Shown here in pieces: positions 1-12,050 of a stretch of DNA of 64,000 nt. Both the position numbers and the translations under genes were made by a program. Numbering within the stretch: position 1 is the first letter of the stretch; each line of letters opens with the position of its first letter. Source of the stretch: Agapanthus africanus (taxonomy: Eukaryota > Streptophyta > Magnoliopsida > Asparagales > Amaryllidaceae); the NCBI GenBank assembly GCA_030015575.1, contig CM057346.1, positions 560,796,315 to 560,860,314 of the forward strand, in the 5' to 3' direction. The notes beneath the pieces were generated by a model, which made no database searches, was not told the DNA's origin, and saw only the letters and a list, made by a program, of their open reading frames with translations.

Positions 1-771
1 TGCATTAAATCCACCCGTATGAGTCCTTGACACAATCAACATGACCGTACGACTGTCCTAACCAATCCACATATCAATGCGACAGAAAAGCATTACAGAG
101 CTACCGAACACTACGCCTCGGCAATGCACGACATACGTAGCACGAATACTAAGCAATACTAATCTGAAATGATGGAGGGCTATGGCTGGTTTTTGGCGAA
201 AAAACCTTTAACGTAATGAACTTGATATTGTTGAAGGAACCGAGTGGTTTTACAAATTTATAGCGGCGAAAACTTTTGCTAAAGAGGTCACTCCCGGAGA
301 AGGGATCTCGGCTCTTTCCTCATCGAATGAGGTGCAGAATATTCCAAACTGAATACCACGATGCAAAACAAAAGAATCAACTATAGTAAAGTTATTACGT
401 TGACGCAAACTTCTGCCCTAGGGGTCACTCCCGATGAAGGGATCTCGGCCCTTACCTCGTCGAATGAGGTGCTGGATATTCATAACCGAATACCACTGTG
501 CCAAGCAAAAGAGAACGTCTGTAATGTCATTTTTTTAAAAAACTTGGTTCCAACAACATCATATATAGGTTTGTTTTATCCTTGCATTGATCAGAATCAT
601 CGCAGTCCCATCAATTAATCACACCAGAAAAGAACGAAAATAAAATGTACGTATATGCCATCCGTATTCGCCACTGGGTCCCGTCATCACTCATTAGGTT
701 ACATAACTAACGACAGAGAGGGGACTGGACTAGGACGGGTGCAAAAGATATACAGCATCTACTACTACTAC

Positions 772-804
<33 letters not shown>

Positions 805-1942
805 CATTCTTCCCAGGCATGATATAAAGAAACATCACAGAAGCATCACAGAAGCAATACAGAATGGTGGATAATCTTAGAGCCCCGGGTTTCACTTGAG
901 CCGCAAATGAGACCCGACGTTCCCTGTTGTGTGGATAGCCTGTGCAATGAAAGCTAGACCCCTACGAGCGCGGCAAGTTACCCGCCAAAACCAGAAGCGA
1001 GGAAACCCCCTTCAACAACGTGAATGGGCCACCCAACACTTCACGGAATCCGGTAACTTAGGCACCCCTCTGCGGGTCAACCTATACCTCCCACGAGTGT
1101 GGCGAATAGCCCGCTAATTCTAGAGTAAGGTCCCCTCCATCTCAACGCCATGAGATGCAGACCCGTTGCCCTCTAGAACCCGGCTATTCGTGCACTCCAC
1201 CGCGTGGTAATCCTAGTACAGAAAAGAAAATAATATACAAGGGTGCATCGACCTCAACCCGGTCGTGCCCCAAACGAATAATATACAAACTGACAGTGAC
1301 GGAAGTCCACATGTCGGACGCTCTCCCCGCAATATCAAATGTACAAATGAAACTAAACTGTATTAACATTGCACCAAAGCTATCCACCACAACGATCCAA
1401 CCAACATCACAGCACAACACACAACATTAACGTGAATGTCACGTTCGCAAACCCGTCTAAAAGAACTATAGCAATTAGACAAGTTGTACCGATCTAATAA
1501 CATTCACGGTCGCAGATAGTAATGTAAGTACTGATAGCCATTTAAACTGTAATAAAACATCGACTTCGAAACACCCCGAATTGCCCCCTTCAACAGATAA
1601 CAAAAAATCTAAAATGGGCAAAACAAACAATACCACTGAACCAATATTCCAGAGACCAAACAATACCCAAAACACGAAGCCCAAAATCCTTATTAGGGCC
1701 GGCCAGCTCGGAAAAAGAAGCAATGTGCTCGGGTCAATTTTGTTGGAATAAGCTCGTATTTGGGGTGCAGTCTAGTTGTCACCCAAATAGTCTTCTGCAG
1801 TTGTTTAAAATTTTTTTTGAAGACTTTTAAAATCGACAGAAAGTGGAATCTGGAGTGCATCGTTTTCGGGTTGTTTCGATTTCGATACTTTAACTTTGTA
1901 TAAACTAGCTAGCTAAAGGTTTAAAGGCCGGCTCTGATACAA
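1..1942 (-). mobile_element. Internal region, PBS-proximal part of the first array unit
   Basis: This stretch aligns colinearly with 17825-19770, the PBS-proximal part of the next unit, at roughly 5% difference, and in reverse complement with the same part of the younger plus-strand copy (about 8895-10800). The minus-strand primer-binding site abuts the LTR at about 1926-1942. It contains two copies of the family's 138-bp repeat around 270-490, recognised by the repeated phrase CACTCCCG followed by GATCTCGGC. No coding sequence is recognised. The unit continues past the left window edge. Confidence 0.7.
758..801. repeat. (CTA)n/(TA)n microsatellite
   Basis: Five or so CTA units run into about 15 TA units. 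The aligned position in the neighbouring array unit (18591-18631) is a GT repeat, and in the young copies it is short irregular AT-rich sequence. Confidence 0.9.
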
Positions 1943-3961
1943 TGTTGGGTTACGGCAGCGCCCTGGCCATCAAACCGTGGCCGAATGCGAAACAAAAATT
2001 TACTAAACTGGCGCTACCATTACCCGATGCCCGGATCTACCTTAAACCCTAAACTAGCAAGCTTTATAAAGAAGTTAGAATGGTTATACCGAGTTGATAC
2101 GTGTCTTTCGGTCTTCATTCCAAGCTCCTAGTGGCTCCTTGATCAAGTTTGGTTGCCGGTCTTCCTCCATCTACGATGATCCACCTGAGGGAAACGGCAC
2201 AAGCTTCAGCTTCGTCGAACGAGGCAATCGACGCTCCAAGGTTGCTAGCAATGGAAAGTGGAGGTGTAGGAATGTGTCACTATAATTTTCTCTCATCATA
2301 TGTGCTCAATGAGCAACCATAGAAGATGAAGAAGGAGGTGCGGAAAAAATGGCATGAGCAACTCAAAAAAAAAATGCTAAGTCTTTTGTGTGAATGAGAG
2401 TTTAGTAAGCAAGTGAAGAAATCTAGTGGAGGAAAAAGAAAATGAGCAAGCCCACACAAACTTGTGGCTGCCTCCTCACCCTCATTCACACAAAAATATC
2501 TCCACAATTTTCCATTAAACAATAATGACCCATGCCTCTCTACATGTCCAAGCCATGGTCATGCCATCTCATCCCTTCCACCTCATTTATAAAACAAATG
2601 AATTTCCAAAAAGGAAAATCATATAAATGAGATGTCCACTTCTAGAAGCTATTCCGTATAAATACGGAATACTTCCCGGTACACGTATCGAAATACATAT
2701 ACGCGTATTTTTAAAAAAAATACGAATACACAATAGAGAAAATGAACAGTGAACAATAATACTAGAATACTTATATATAAATTATTAAATCAAAACCCGA
2801 TTTAATATTCCGGCTTAATCCTAAGCCGCTTATACTATCAACCGTCTGATTAAAATCTGTGCAACCTGTACACATATTTAATTGGACACATGTATGCACC
2901 AACATACGTCATCTACACTATATCGCCTGAACCGTGAAAACTCTCTGTGTGGGACTCTAAAAACTCGTCAATACGCAGGCAGTGGGTTTAACCACAAGCA
3001 CGTCAGCGGCACTAGCTGTACGTAACGGCTACCCAGGTATTGATCGAAAGGGAGGCCGACGAGCAAACTCATCCTGAATCCCTTCTGAGCCTGACAGTGA
3101 CAATATCCGTATAGTCCAGTCTGTTCTTCTAAGAGTATCGCATATCGAGTCTAGAGGGGTGGATAAAGTCATCCCCTAATAACGCGACATTTAGTGTCGG
3201 CATGAAATTCATCACCACCTGAGAAGCTATCGATCCTAGATCGGTAATTCTCGTCCTCCATAGCCATGGATTTCTGGTGATGGTCACCCATGCACAACGT
3301 GACATCAACCCCCAATACCGGGAGAGACGAATTCTCAACGATCCGATCACTGCCTCTATGTGGCTCGGGACTGTACCCAACTAAAACCTGTATACACGAC
3401 TCCTTTGAGCCGTGGTAGGGTAGTAATCAAAGCACAGAAGGAACTTACACGAGACAAATGACGATCTTAGGTCGACAGACTAACCTGTACACATGTCACC
3501 TGTGAACTGCTATCTGACAATAGGTATAATACCGACTAGCACGTTCCAGGCGAGTCCGTCCAGTGTACTCATAACCCAATGAGCACCTGTATACTATCTC
3601 AGGTGAACAAACTAACACTAATGGCTTGTGAGACCTGGCCACCGGTCCTCTTCGGGGTCTCGATCAGTATACACTATTCTACACTGGAGTATCGATACCC
3701 AATCTCGATACTCCCACGACAAGCGACATTTAAAGATGTGCTTATGGATCCCCAGCTCCTATGTATATGATCGCCATCATAATACTGGTAGTCAGGCAAC
3801 AATCATATGGGCTTTATCAACATGTACATGATGATAAAGACAAACTAGATAGCATACCATCATCTCGAGTAAGACTGTTCTATCGGTATAGGTCATCCCT
3901 CAATCATCGTAATCACCTGCCTGCGACTATGATAATTGCCTTGAGGGCACTGTAGCCAACA
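1943..3961 (-). mobile_element. LTR 1 of the tandem array
   Basis: A 2019-bp LTR. On the plus strand it opens with TGTTGGGTTACGGC and closes with GTAGCCAACA, so both ends read TG...CA. It aligns end to end with 19771-21785 (2015 bp), differing by about 5% in the part counted. Its left neighbour is a minus-strand PBS and its right neighbour is a minus-strand polypurine tract (3962-3979), so it joins two array units. The five bases on either side of the LTR1/LTR2 unit do not match as a target duplication, which argues for recombination rather than a simple insertion. Confidence 0.8.
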
Positions 3962-5586
3962 ATCTCCCACTTGCACTTAAGTCCAATTATCGCGATGTCG
4001 CATACTCACAGCCCGTGTGATACCGAACACCCAACTTCCCTACCAATCAATTTCGCAAAGCCCGTTTGCAAAACTATTGCATTCGAGAAATAGCCTCAGT
4101 AAGTGGATCCGCTCTAATGTGTCTTTCTGTATCTCTCTATATCTCAACTTCGCGGAGAAAGCTATCTCCCAAAACGAGCAATACCTTTCTTAGAATTTGT
4201 CTGGATATCTGATAGAACCTAGTTCATAAATGAACTACAAATCCAACAAACTTCTTAGACTGTATCGTCCACTGAATTTAATCAGTATCCTGCGCCATGC
4301 CTTTCCTCAGTATCCGTTTGGACCACCTGTCCAACATACTGTCTCTCAAAAGAGGGAAAACTATAACGCTGGGAGTCACTCTGTCATCCAGGTCACCTTG
4401 GAACCCTGAAATGATAATCGTCTCCCGAAGGAGGCTGTCGTAATCATTTCCCAAGAACATCCATTTATGTTCAATAAATGCTTTCCAATGTTTCTCCAGG
4501 ATTGGATTAATATATGTTTATTGCAGCTAGTGCAAAAACAACATATAGTGTGATGCTTGACATTTCATGATTAACTCAATTGCCTAAGCAAGTGATATGT
4601 TAATTATGCAGATCCCTCTCCCCTTTAATCTCTAAGACATCTTTAGAGTCCATCACCTGCAGGTATATCACCATGCCAGGAGTCGTCTATTCTAAAATAC
4701 CTTTAGAATAATGTCAAAGTGCCCAGATTATGATACTTCCCAAATCTAGATCTAAAACCATAGATCTAGTTACCAGAAACCTTGATATTATATCCATATC
4801 CTATGTGGAGAAACAACTTTGTGACAACCACAATAAAACCGATTGTATTATAGGAATTCCACTTCCTATAAAGTGCATGTCATCCCAAATACCAGGACAT
4901 CACACCCTACTACCTTCTTACCAGATCCATCTCCTATTCTGATGAGGTTAAAGCCAATGACTGTCACATAAAAGATAGATGATCTATTTCCGCTACACCT
5001 GCTTTAGTCTATAAATAGACATAAGCTACTTGCCCACTATGCTGCCACTGCTTCCATTGACTACAACAACTCTCTGGCAGAGTCATATACACGTGCACTT
5101 CTAAAGCTAGTTTAGAACGACGCTATACTTATCTTCCTGCCGGGTCTTATAGTCTAGAACAGCAGCAATGGCAAGTCTTGGTAAACAAGAACCTCCCTGT
5201 CACCGTCACTGAGAAGACTGAAGTACCTCTCGGGTGCCTGAGGTTACCCACCAAATATGCGGAGTGGCTAATGGAATGGCAAAACTAATTGAATCCTTAA
5301 GTTCGATTAAATCTTCAGTGATCGTTAGTGGTTCTGGAATCACTTCCAGTTCTACCATACTCCCACTTCTGTTTTTCTGAAAAAAATCCATTTTACTAAA
5401 ACTGTGGCGAGTTAAGAACAATATAAATATTGATCTTCCTGATGGTAGAAAGTTAACCCTCGTCAAAGCCCGGGATAACCCATAAACAGCCATTACTGAA
5501 ACGTGTCTCGAATTTATCCGGATTCTGGTTTTAAGTATCAGCCGGACAACTCACTATACCTTAACATCGTTAATATATAAATTGAG

Positions 5587-5614
<28 letters not shown>
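5587..5614. repeat. (TA)n microsatellite
   Basis: About 14 uninterrupted TA units within the decayed copia internal region. Confidence 0.9.
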
Positions 5615-5621
<7 letters not shown>

Positions 5622-6747
5622 AACAAAAGCACTAGTTTAGTTGGAATCGATTCAAAATTATGCAGCTGTCTCCCGTGCATATCAACCAAATGGAAAGAGG
5701 ACAATCGACATTACTCATCTAGGAGTGCATCCATATATGAGTAACCTGAAAGAGAAGCAAGTTTTCAAAACCATTACGATCAACGGAATACCAAACACAA
5801 GTATCTACATCTTCGACTTCCTCGAAGAATACTGATACTTCCAACAAATGGTTCTCTACTTTATTCTTATATCTATAACTTCTCAAAATCTGAACCTTGT
5901 ATTTTAACGAAATACTTGTCTAGAACTAAAGAAGTTATGAGTAAATAGAATATAGTACGAGTACCAACCCCATTGTCCAAATGGACACCGAACAACATAT
6001 AATACTTTATATAAGTCCACTTAGTTTAATAACCCAAACCCTGTACGTCGTAGGTTAAAAAACCGTACTATGGTTAAGAAGAATTATACCGCTATTGAAT
6101 GTACCTTACCTAATCACCAGCTGATATAGGTAAATGTCACAGACATAATATCAAAAATTTATATCTCACTTTATAAAATAAAGGTACAGATATATCAGTT
6201 TGAAATTGGTGCATAATAACGGATATTCAAAACCAAATATTTGCCATCCGGCAAAATTCAGATGATTTCCTCAAATATCACCAATTACAACGAATTCCGA
6301 TATAATGAGGATCTAATCACCCAATTCCCAATATCTTACTCCCACTCACCATCCGTAATAACATACAGATGTGAGAAACTGATCTGGTAAACACATACCC
6401 TGGAGTTAGATTCCAATTGGGAAAACCGTTTTTAATTAACATTGCACAGTGAAACTGAAACACAAAAATGTTTTAAAGGGGTAACCGGGTATTCCTAGTA
6501 ATGCCTCATCCATTATCCTGATTCATGACAGTAACCATATACTTATCTTCCTTCAATCCAATCCCTTTATTATGCGTTTACTTATTAACTTTTGTACACC
6601 TTCTTTAGGCTAATTGGTTTTCTTCCTTCCCTACCCTTCGGCACTAGCCTAAGGTTTGGAAGAAGAATATCCAATAAGTGTAATAGGTGTACTCTCATTA
6701 TGCTAGGAGCCCTCGCAACCTGAGAGAAGGTAATGGGAAAAGACATC

Positions 6748-6752
6748 TGAAT
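6748..6752 (+). repeat. Target-site duplication TGAAT, left copy
   Basis: TGAAT directly precedes the TGTTGGAG start of the plus-strand copia element and recurs directly after its TTACA end at 16765-16769. A 5-bp duplication is normal for copia integrase. Confidence 0.95.
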
Positions 6753-8894
6753 TGTTGGAGATAGTGCTCTCAGAGTCAATTATTGGATCACAGGCACGTG
6801 ATTGCAATGATTGAGGGAGGACCTGTCCCAGTAGGACAGTCTTACTCGAGATGATAGTATGCTATCTGGTTTATCTTTATCATCTTGTACTGCTTTAAGT
6901 GACCTGACATGTCGCTATTACACGTTGATAGAGCCTCTAGGATTCTTGCTTGACCACCAGCAGTATGAGGGCGATCATATAAGTGGGAGCTGGTAGTCTA
7001 TAAGCACATCCTTAAAAGGTCCCTAGTCGTAGGAGTTTCGAGACAGGGCATCGATATTCCAGAGTAGACTAGTGTATACAGTCGAGACCCCGACGAGGGA
7101 CGGTGGCCGGTCTCATAAGCCATTGGTGTCAGATGTATACAGATGCTCATTGGGTTATGAGTACACCAGACAGGACTCGCTGGGAACATGCTAGTTGGTC
7201 TTATACCTGACGTCAGATAGCAGTTCCCTGGTGACATGTGTACAGGTTAGTTCATCGACCTAGGGATCGTCATTTGTCTCGTGTGAGTTCCCACTGTACT
7301 TTGATTACTACCTTACCACGCTCAAAGGAGACGTGCAAACAGGTTTTAGTTGGGTACAGTCCCGAGCCACATGGAGTCAGTGAGCGGATCTTCAGGGGTT
7401 CGTCTCTCCCGGTATTGGGGGTGAGGTCGCGCTGTGTCTAGGAGAGCCATTACACGAAGCCCTCGGCCGAGGCAGGAGATTTACTGGTAGGTATTCCAGT
7501 AGTATCTCAGGGTGTTCTGGGCTCCACTCCGACACGACTTGTACCGCTTTTGGGGGTCTGACTTTTACCAACCCCCTAGGCCCGCTATGCGATGCTCATA
7601 GACGAACGGACCGGACTGTACGGATATTGTCACTGACAGGCTCAGTAGGGTGTCAGGATGAGTTCGCTCATCGACGTCCCTTTTGGTCAATACCTGGTAG
7701 CCCGTTACGTATTGGCTTATACCTCTGACGTGCCAGTGGTTAAATCTACAACTATGGTGTTGACGAGTCTTTAGAGTCCCCCACATTCAGTTGCTCAAGT
7801 TTTCGGGCGAAAAGCTGTAGGGGCCGTATGGAGATATGGCAGGGTTCGATCAGATACGTGCGGTATTGCACGGATCAGGATCGAACGGATATTACTGGCC
7901 GGCTTTGGTTTAAGCCGGATCCTAGTATAGTACAGTGTAGATTTTGTCTCATTGCATTTGTATTTCGGTCGGAATACAAATGCGGGTGTGTATACACAGT
8001 AGTGGGGTTTTCCCGTAATTTATTACGAGACCTGTTTTCCGGAGTTGCCAGTTTGCTTTCCGTTTCGGCCATTTTCATTTGTATTTTTCATTGGCCGAAG
8101 ATTGGTGGAGGAGGGCTTATTTGCATTTGTGCAAATCAGCAATTTGGAAGGGGGTGTTTGCATATTGTTGGATCATGATGGTTTCATGATGGAGCCTCAT
8201 CCCTTGACCTTCCATGGTTCATGATTGCTTGACTTTTTGTAGCAATCATGGTTGTTGATTTGTTGATGGAGTGTGGTTTTGCTAGTGATCATTTCTTTGC
8301 ATGATGACCATTCCTCTCACTTGCATTATTCTTGTGGCTATCTCATTTTTCACTCACTCCTTCTCACTCTCACATCACCAAAATGCCATGGCCGGCCACT
8401 CCCTCTTGAGGGCTGCCCATTTTTATTGGTGTGAGGTTTTTGTTCATTTCATGCTCAAAAATCCCCAAGTTCCTCTATATAGTTCATGTATCATCCCTCC
8501 ACCAAAATGGCACCTCCACGAACCCCAAAATGAGACATGGTTCTACACTACATATTCTACAGCAAATCTTGGGCACGTCGGCTCGCCAACTTCGTGCCCG
8601 AGTTGCCTCGGTATAGAGGCGGGAGCCCGTAAAAGAAGCAGGCGATGTGGTGCCCTTCCGGAGAGGAGGTGGAGACAGGACATTCCGCGGGAGATCGGGA
8701 CGACGGCGAGAAGACCGGAGGACACGGATCGTTCGGTATATCTCTCTTTCCCATCTTTTAGTTAGCTAGGACTAGTTAATGGCCCGATCCAGGTTTTTAG
8801 TGCGCGGTGGTGCCGGTTCAAGAAAAATTAAAGTTAACCATCGCTTCCGCATTTGGCCTCGGGATGGAGGCCGGGGCGCCGCCGTGCACTTACA
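6753..8894 (+). mobile_element. 5' LTR of plus-strand copia element
   Basis: A 2142-bp LTR starting TGTTGGAG and ending CACTTACA. A candidate TATA box, CTATATAG, lies at 8475-8482, giving a U3 of about 1.7 kb and an R-U5 of about 0.4 kb. A near-palindrome at about 7848-7884 reads GATCAGATACGTGC, a six-base spacer, then GCACGGATCAGGATC. A frame of 116 codons at 7828-8178 lies inside the LTR and is rejected as a gene. Confidence 0.9.
8475..8482 (+). promoter_or_regulatory. Candidate TATA box of copia LTR
   Basis: CTATATAG lies about 420 bp before the LTR end, a sensible distance for a copia U3/R boundary. The call rests on sequence and position only. Confidence 0.5.
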
Positions 8895-8895
8895 G

Positions 8896-8908
8896 TGGTA
8901 TCAGAGCC
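8896..8908 (+). promoter_or_regulatory. Primer-binding site (initiator tRNA-Met type)
   Basis: TGGTATCAGAGCC is complementary to the 3' end of plant initiator tRNA-Met and lies one base after the 5' LTR, the usual copia arrangement. Confidence 0.95.
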
Positions 8909-10308
8909 TCGCCATTAACATAGTCTAGCTTTGTTTAATGTGTTTACATTTTCGATCGACCAAAATTCCAAAATCTGCGTTTTCCACATGCATCAGTTTT
9001 CTGTTGAATTTTTTCTGGCTCGAAATTTTTTTCAGGTTGCAGAAAAGTGATGTACTGGAAGTTATAAGAGTTCTGTAAAAATTCGATACACTAACTCGAC
9101 TACGGGAGCGCGGAACCGCGGCCAAACACCCCTTTGGGCCGCGGTTCCGCCGCACAATGTTGAGATCGCTGTGTCAAATTTCTACAGTTGCTTTCTGGGT
9201 TGAAAATAGGGTTTCTGGAATATTATTTTTGGGCCCAGAATTTCTTGATGTGCTACAGTAGTACTTGGGGGCCCACTTGGTAATTTTTGATCGATCGGAC
9301 ATTTAAAACACATTAGTTCACAGTATTTACATTATATCTGCGACCGTGAATGCCACTCGATCGGTAAATCCTGTCTAACTGCTATAGCCCGGTTAGACGG
9401 ATTTGCGAACGTGACTTTCACGTTGATATTCTATGTATTGCTGTGATGTTGTGGATCGGTCATGGGGATAGCCTGGATGCAATGCTAGTACAGTTTTTGT
9501 TGTATTATGTACATTTGATATTGCGGGGCGAGCGTCCGACATGTGGACTGCCGTCACTGCCTGTTTGTATTATTATTTTTGGGGCACGACCAGGTTGCGG
9601 TCGTTGTACCCGTTGTATGTATATTTTACTTTCTGTACTAGGATTACCCCGCGGAGGGGTGCACGGACAGCCGGGTTCTGGAGGGCAACAAGCCCGCATC
9701 TCATGGTATTGAGACGGAAGGGGCTTTACTCTAGAATTGGCGGGCTATTCGCCGCACTCGTAGGGGGTACAGGTTGACCCAGGAGGGGTGCCCAAGTTGC
9801 CGGATTCCGTGAAGTACCGGGTGGTCCATTCACGTCGCTGAAAGGGGCTGCCTCCCTTCAGGTTTTGGCGGGTAACTTGCCGCGCTCGTAGGGGTCTAGG
9901 ATTTCATTGCATAGGCTATCCACACGACCAGGGGAACGTCGGGTTTCAGTAGCGGCTCTGTGAAACCCGGGGATCCCAGATATCTGTATTGTTCTGTGAT
10001 GCTGTACATTTCTGTGATGTTGCATTTTATCACGCCTTGAGCGAATATAATATATTAGTAGATGTTGTATATGTTTTGCATCCGCGCTAGTCCAGTCCCC
10101 GCTCTGTCGTTAGTTAGCTAACCTAACGGGTAATGACGGGACCCAGTGGCGAATGCGGATGGCATATACGTACATCTGTATATTTTCATTCTTTATGGTG
10201 TGATCAATTGATGGGACTGCGTTGATTCGGATCAATGCAAGTTAAAAACAAACCTATTCTGATGTTGTTGGAACACTTTTCAAAAAGCTGTTATTGCAAG
10301 GACGTTCA

Positions 10309-10585
10309 CTTTTGTTTTGCATCATGGTATTCAGTTAGAATATCCTGCTCCTCAGTCGACGAGGCAAGGGCCGAGATCCCTTCACCGGGAGTGACCCCTT
10401 GGACAAAAGTTTGCGTCAGGGCAATAACTTCACTATAGCCGATTACTTTTTCTTTGCATCGTGGTATTCAGTTGGAATATCCTACACCTCATTCTACGGG
10501 GAAAGAGCCGAGATCCCTTCACCGGGAGTGACCTCTTTAGCAAAGGTTTTCGTCACTATATTTTTAAAAGCTATCCGTTCCTTCA
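10309..10585 (+). repeat. Two-copy tandem repeat, period about 138 bp
   Basis: Both units contain a GCATC.TGGTATTCAGTT phrase, ATATCCT, and then GCCGAGATCCCTTCACCGGG. The same pair appears in reverse complement in the other copies, at about 31060-31320, 270-490 and 18085-18330. It therefore predates the split of the family. Confidence 0.8.
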
Positions 10586-11274
10586 ACGATATCAAGTTCA
10601 CTACGTTAAAGGTTTTTGCCAGAAACCATTCGTAGCCCTCCGTCGTTTCATATAGGTAGTCAATAGTATTCAAGCTGTGTATGTTGGCCAAAGTCAAGGC
10701 ACAGTGATTGGTAGCTATTGGGTATTCATATGCAGCATAGATAGATGCGTTGGTTTGGGACAGTCGTACTGCCATTTTGGCCAAAGTCAAGGGTAGGTAC
10801 GGGTGGATTCAAATTAACCTGGAGAATGACGGGTAGAACTTGACATGTGACTTATGATATGTTGGCCAAAGTCAAGGTCATAAGAGCATGGGGCAAAAAT
10901 CACATCGGGAGTTTCAAAAGAACTGAAACTTGCCAGATATGCGCATACCTTCTGGAGTGTGATAGCATGAGCGGATTCCGTCACGTTATCATGCGATGAT
11001 AGTTGGATCCCGATTCCCACTGATGAGTTAGTTTACTCCTCGGGTGACCCCGACTAATTCTTCTTTCAGGTTTGGAGGAGAATTTGACGGTACAGTGGGA
11101 GGTTTCCAGATTAGATAAATTGGTAACCATTCTGATCTAGGTTAGAGTGCACGCTGAGTGTTTCTTTTCTCTCTCTGGTAGCGACCATTGACCCGACCCT
11201 AAGACTATGACTCAGTGACCAAATTAACCGAACCTTCTTAAACATTGGCTTTTGGATTGTCAGAGTTGCAGACC

Positions 11275-12050
11275 TCATTGCCACTCCTACTTTTACCCTT
11301 TTCTCCAGGACACCCCGTATTACTACGAACGTCCACTTCCATTGGACAAAACCATCGTATGGTTATATACGAACTCGAAGGGATTTATTCGAGGATGGTT
11401 TCCGGTTCTGGAGAAAACGGATAGGACTATTCAGTTGTCTTTTCCTTTTACCTTCTCTCAGGTTGCGAGTACTCCTTGGTTTAGGAGATAGTACACCTAT
11501 TGCGCAAATTGGATAGTCCTCTTCCAAACCTTAGGCTGGTGCCGAACGGTGGGGAATGAAGAAAACCAATTAGCATAACGATGGTGTACAGAAGGTATTA
11601 AGTTAAGACAAAGCAATGGATTAGTAAGAGGGCAAATTAAATTGCGACTGATATTCACGACCAAACCAAGTATTTCATTACCACTCCCACATCACCTTTG
11701 TATTTCTCCAGGACACTCCATATCACTACGAAGATCCACAGTTTATTGGATACTCCATCGTATGGTTATATACGAACTCGAAAGGAACTTGTTCCAGTTC
11801 GGGGATGGATTCTGGTTCAGGAGAAATAGGAATAAGGTTTATTCGGTTGTCTTTTATCTTCACCTTCTCTCGCATTGCGAGTGTTCCTAGGATTAGGACA
11901 GTACACCCATTATGCTTATTGGATAGTCTTCTTCCAAACCATAGGCTGGTGCCGAACGGTAGGGAAGGAAGAAAACCATTTGGCCTAAAGGGGTGTGCAG
12001 AAGGTAATGACTAAAGACATATGAAGGGATGTGGAGAGGTGGCAAAGAAT
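11275..12050 (+). repeat. Two-copy tandem repeat, period about 403 bp
   Basis: Unit 1 contains CCAGGACACCCCGTATTACT at 11305 and unit 2 the related CCAGGACACTCCATATCACT at 11708. Both units continue with an ATACGAACTCGAA phrase and a GGCTGGTGCCGAACGGT phrase. Counterparts lie at about 29560-30340 and 16790-17350 on the other strand. No function is recognised. Confidence 0.8.

Larger units (their letters stand above)
3962..6752 (-). mobile_element. Internal region of array unit 2, PPT-proximal half (decayed copia pol)
   Basis: It begins at the polypurine tract beside LTR 1 and is cut at 6752 by the plus-strand element. It continues at 16770; the two pieces total about 5.8 kb. Read on the minus strand, short colinear matches to copia pol survive: a GDLDDR-type RNase H motif at 4278-4460 and an integrase C-terminal/linker phrase SGSMVELE at 5206-5493. 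The rest is heavily decayed and not translatable over any length. A (TA)n microsatellite lies at 5587-5614. Confidence 0.7.

Noticed and set aside
7828-8178. 116-codon open frame inside the copia LTR, repeated at 15697-16047 and related to a 157-codon frame at 25438-25911 (minus)
   Set aside because: It recurs only because LTRs are repeated. Between the two subfamilies I estimate about 8% nucleotide and about 17% amino acid difference over the shared ~100 codons, as expected without protein-level selection.
8301-8765. 154-codon open frame spanning the LTR TATA region
   Set aside because: Lies across the presumed transcription start of the LTR, has no recognisable domain, and is not kept at the same length in the other LTRs.
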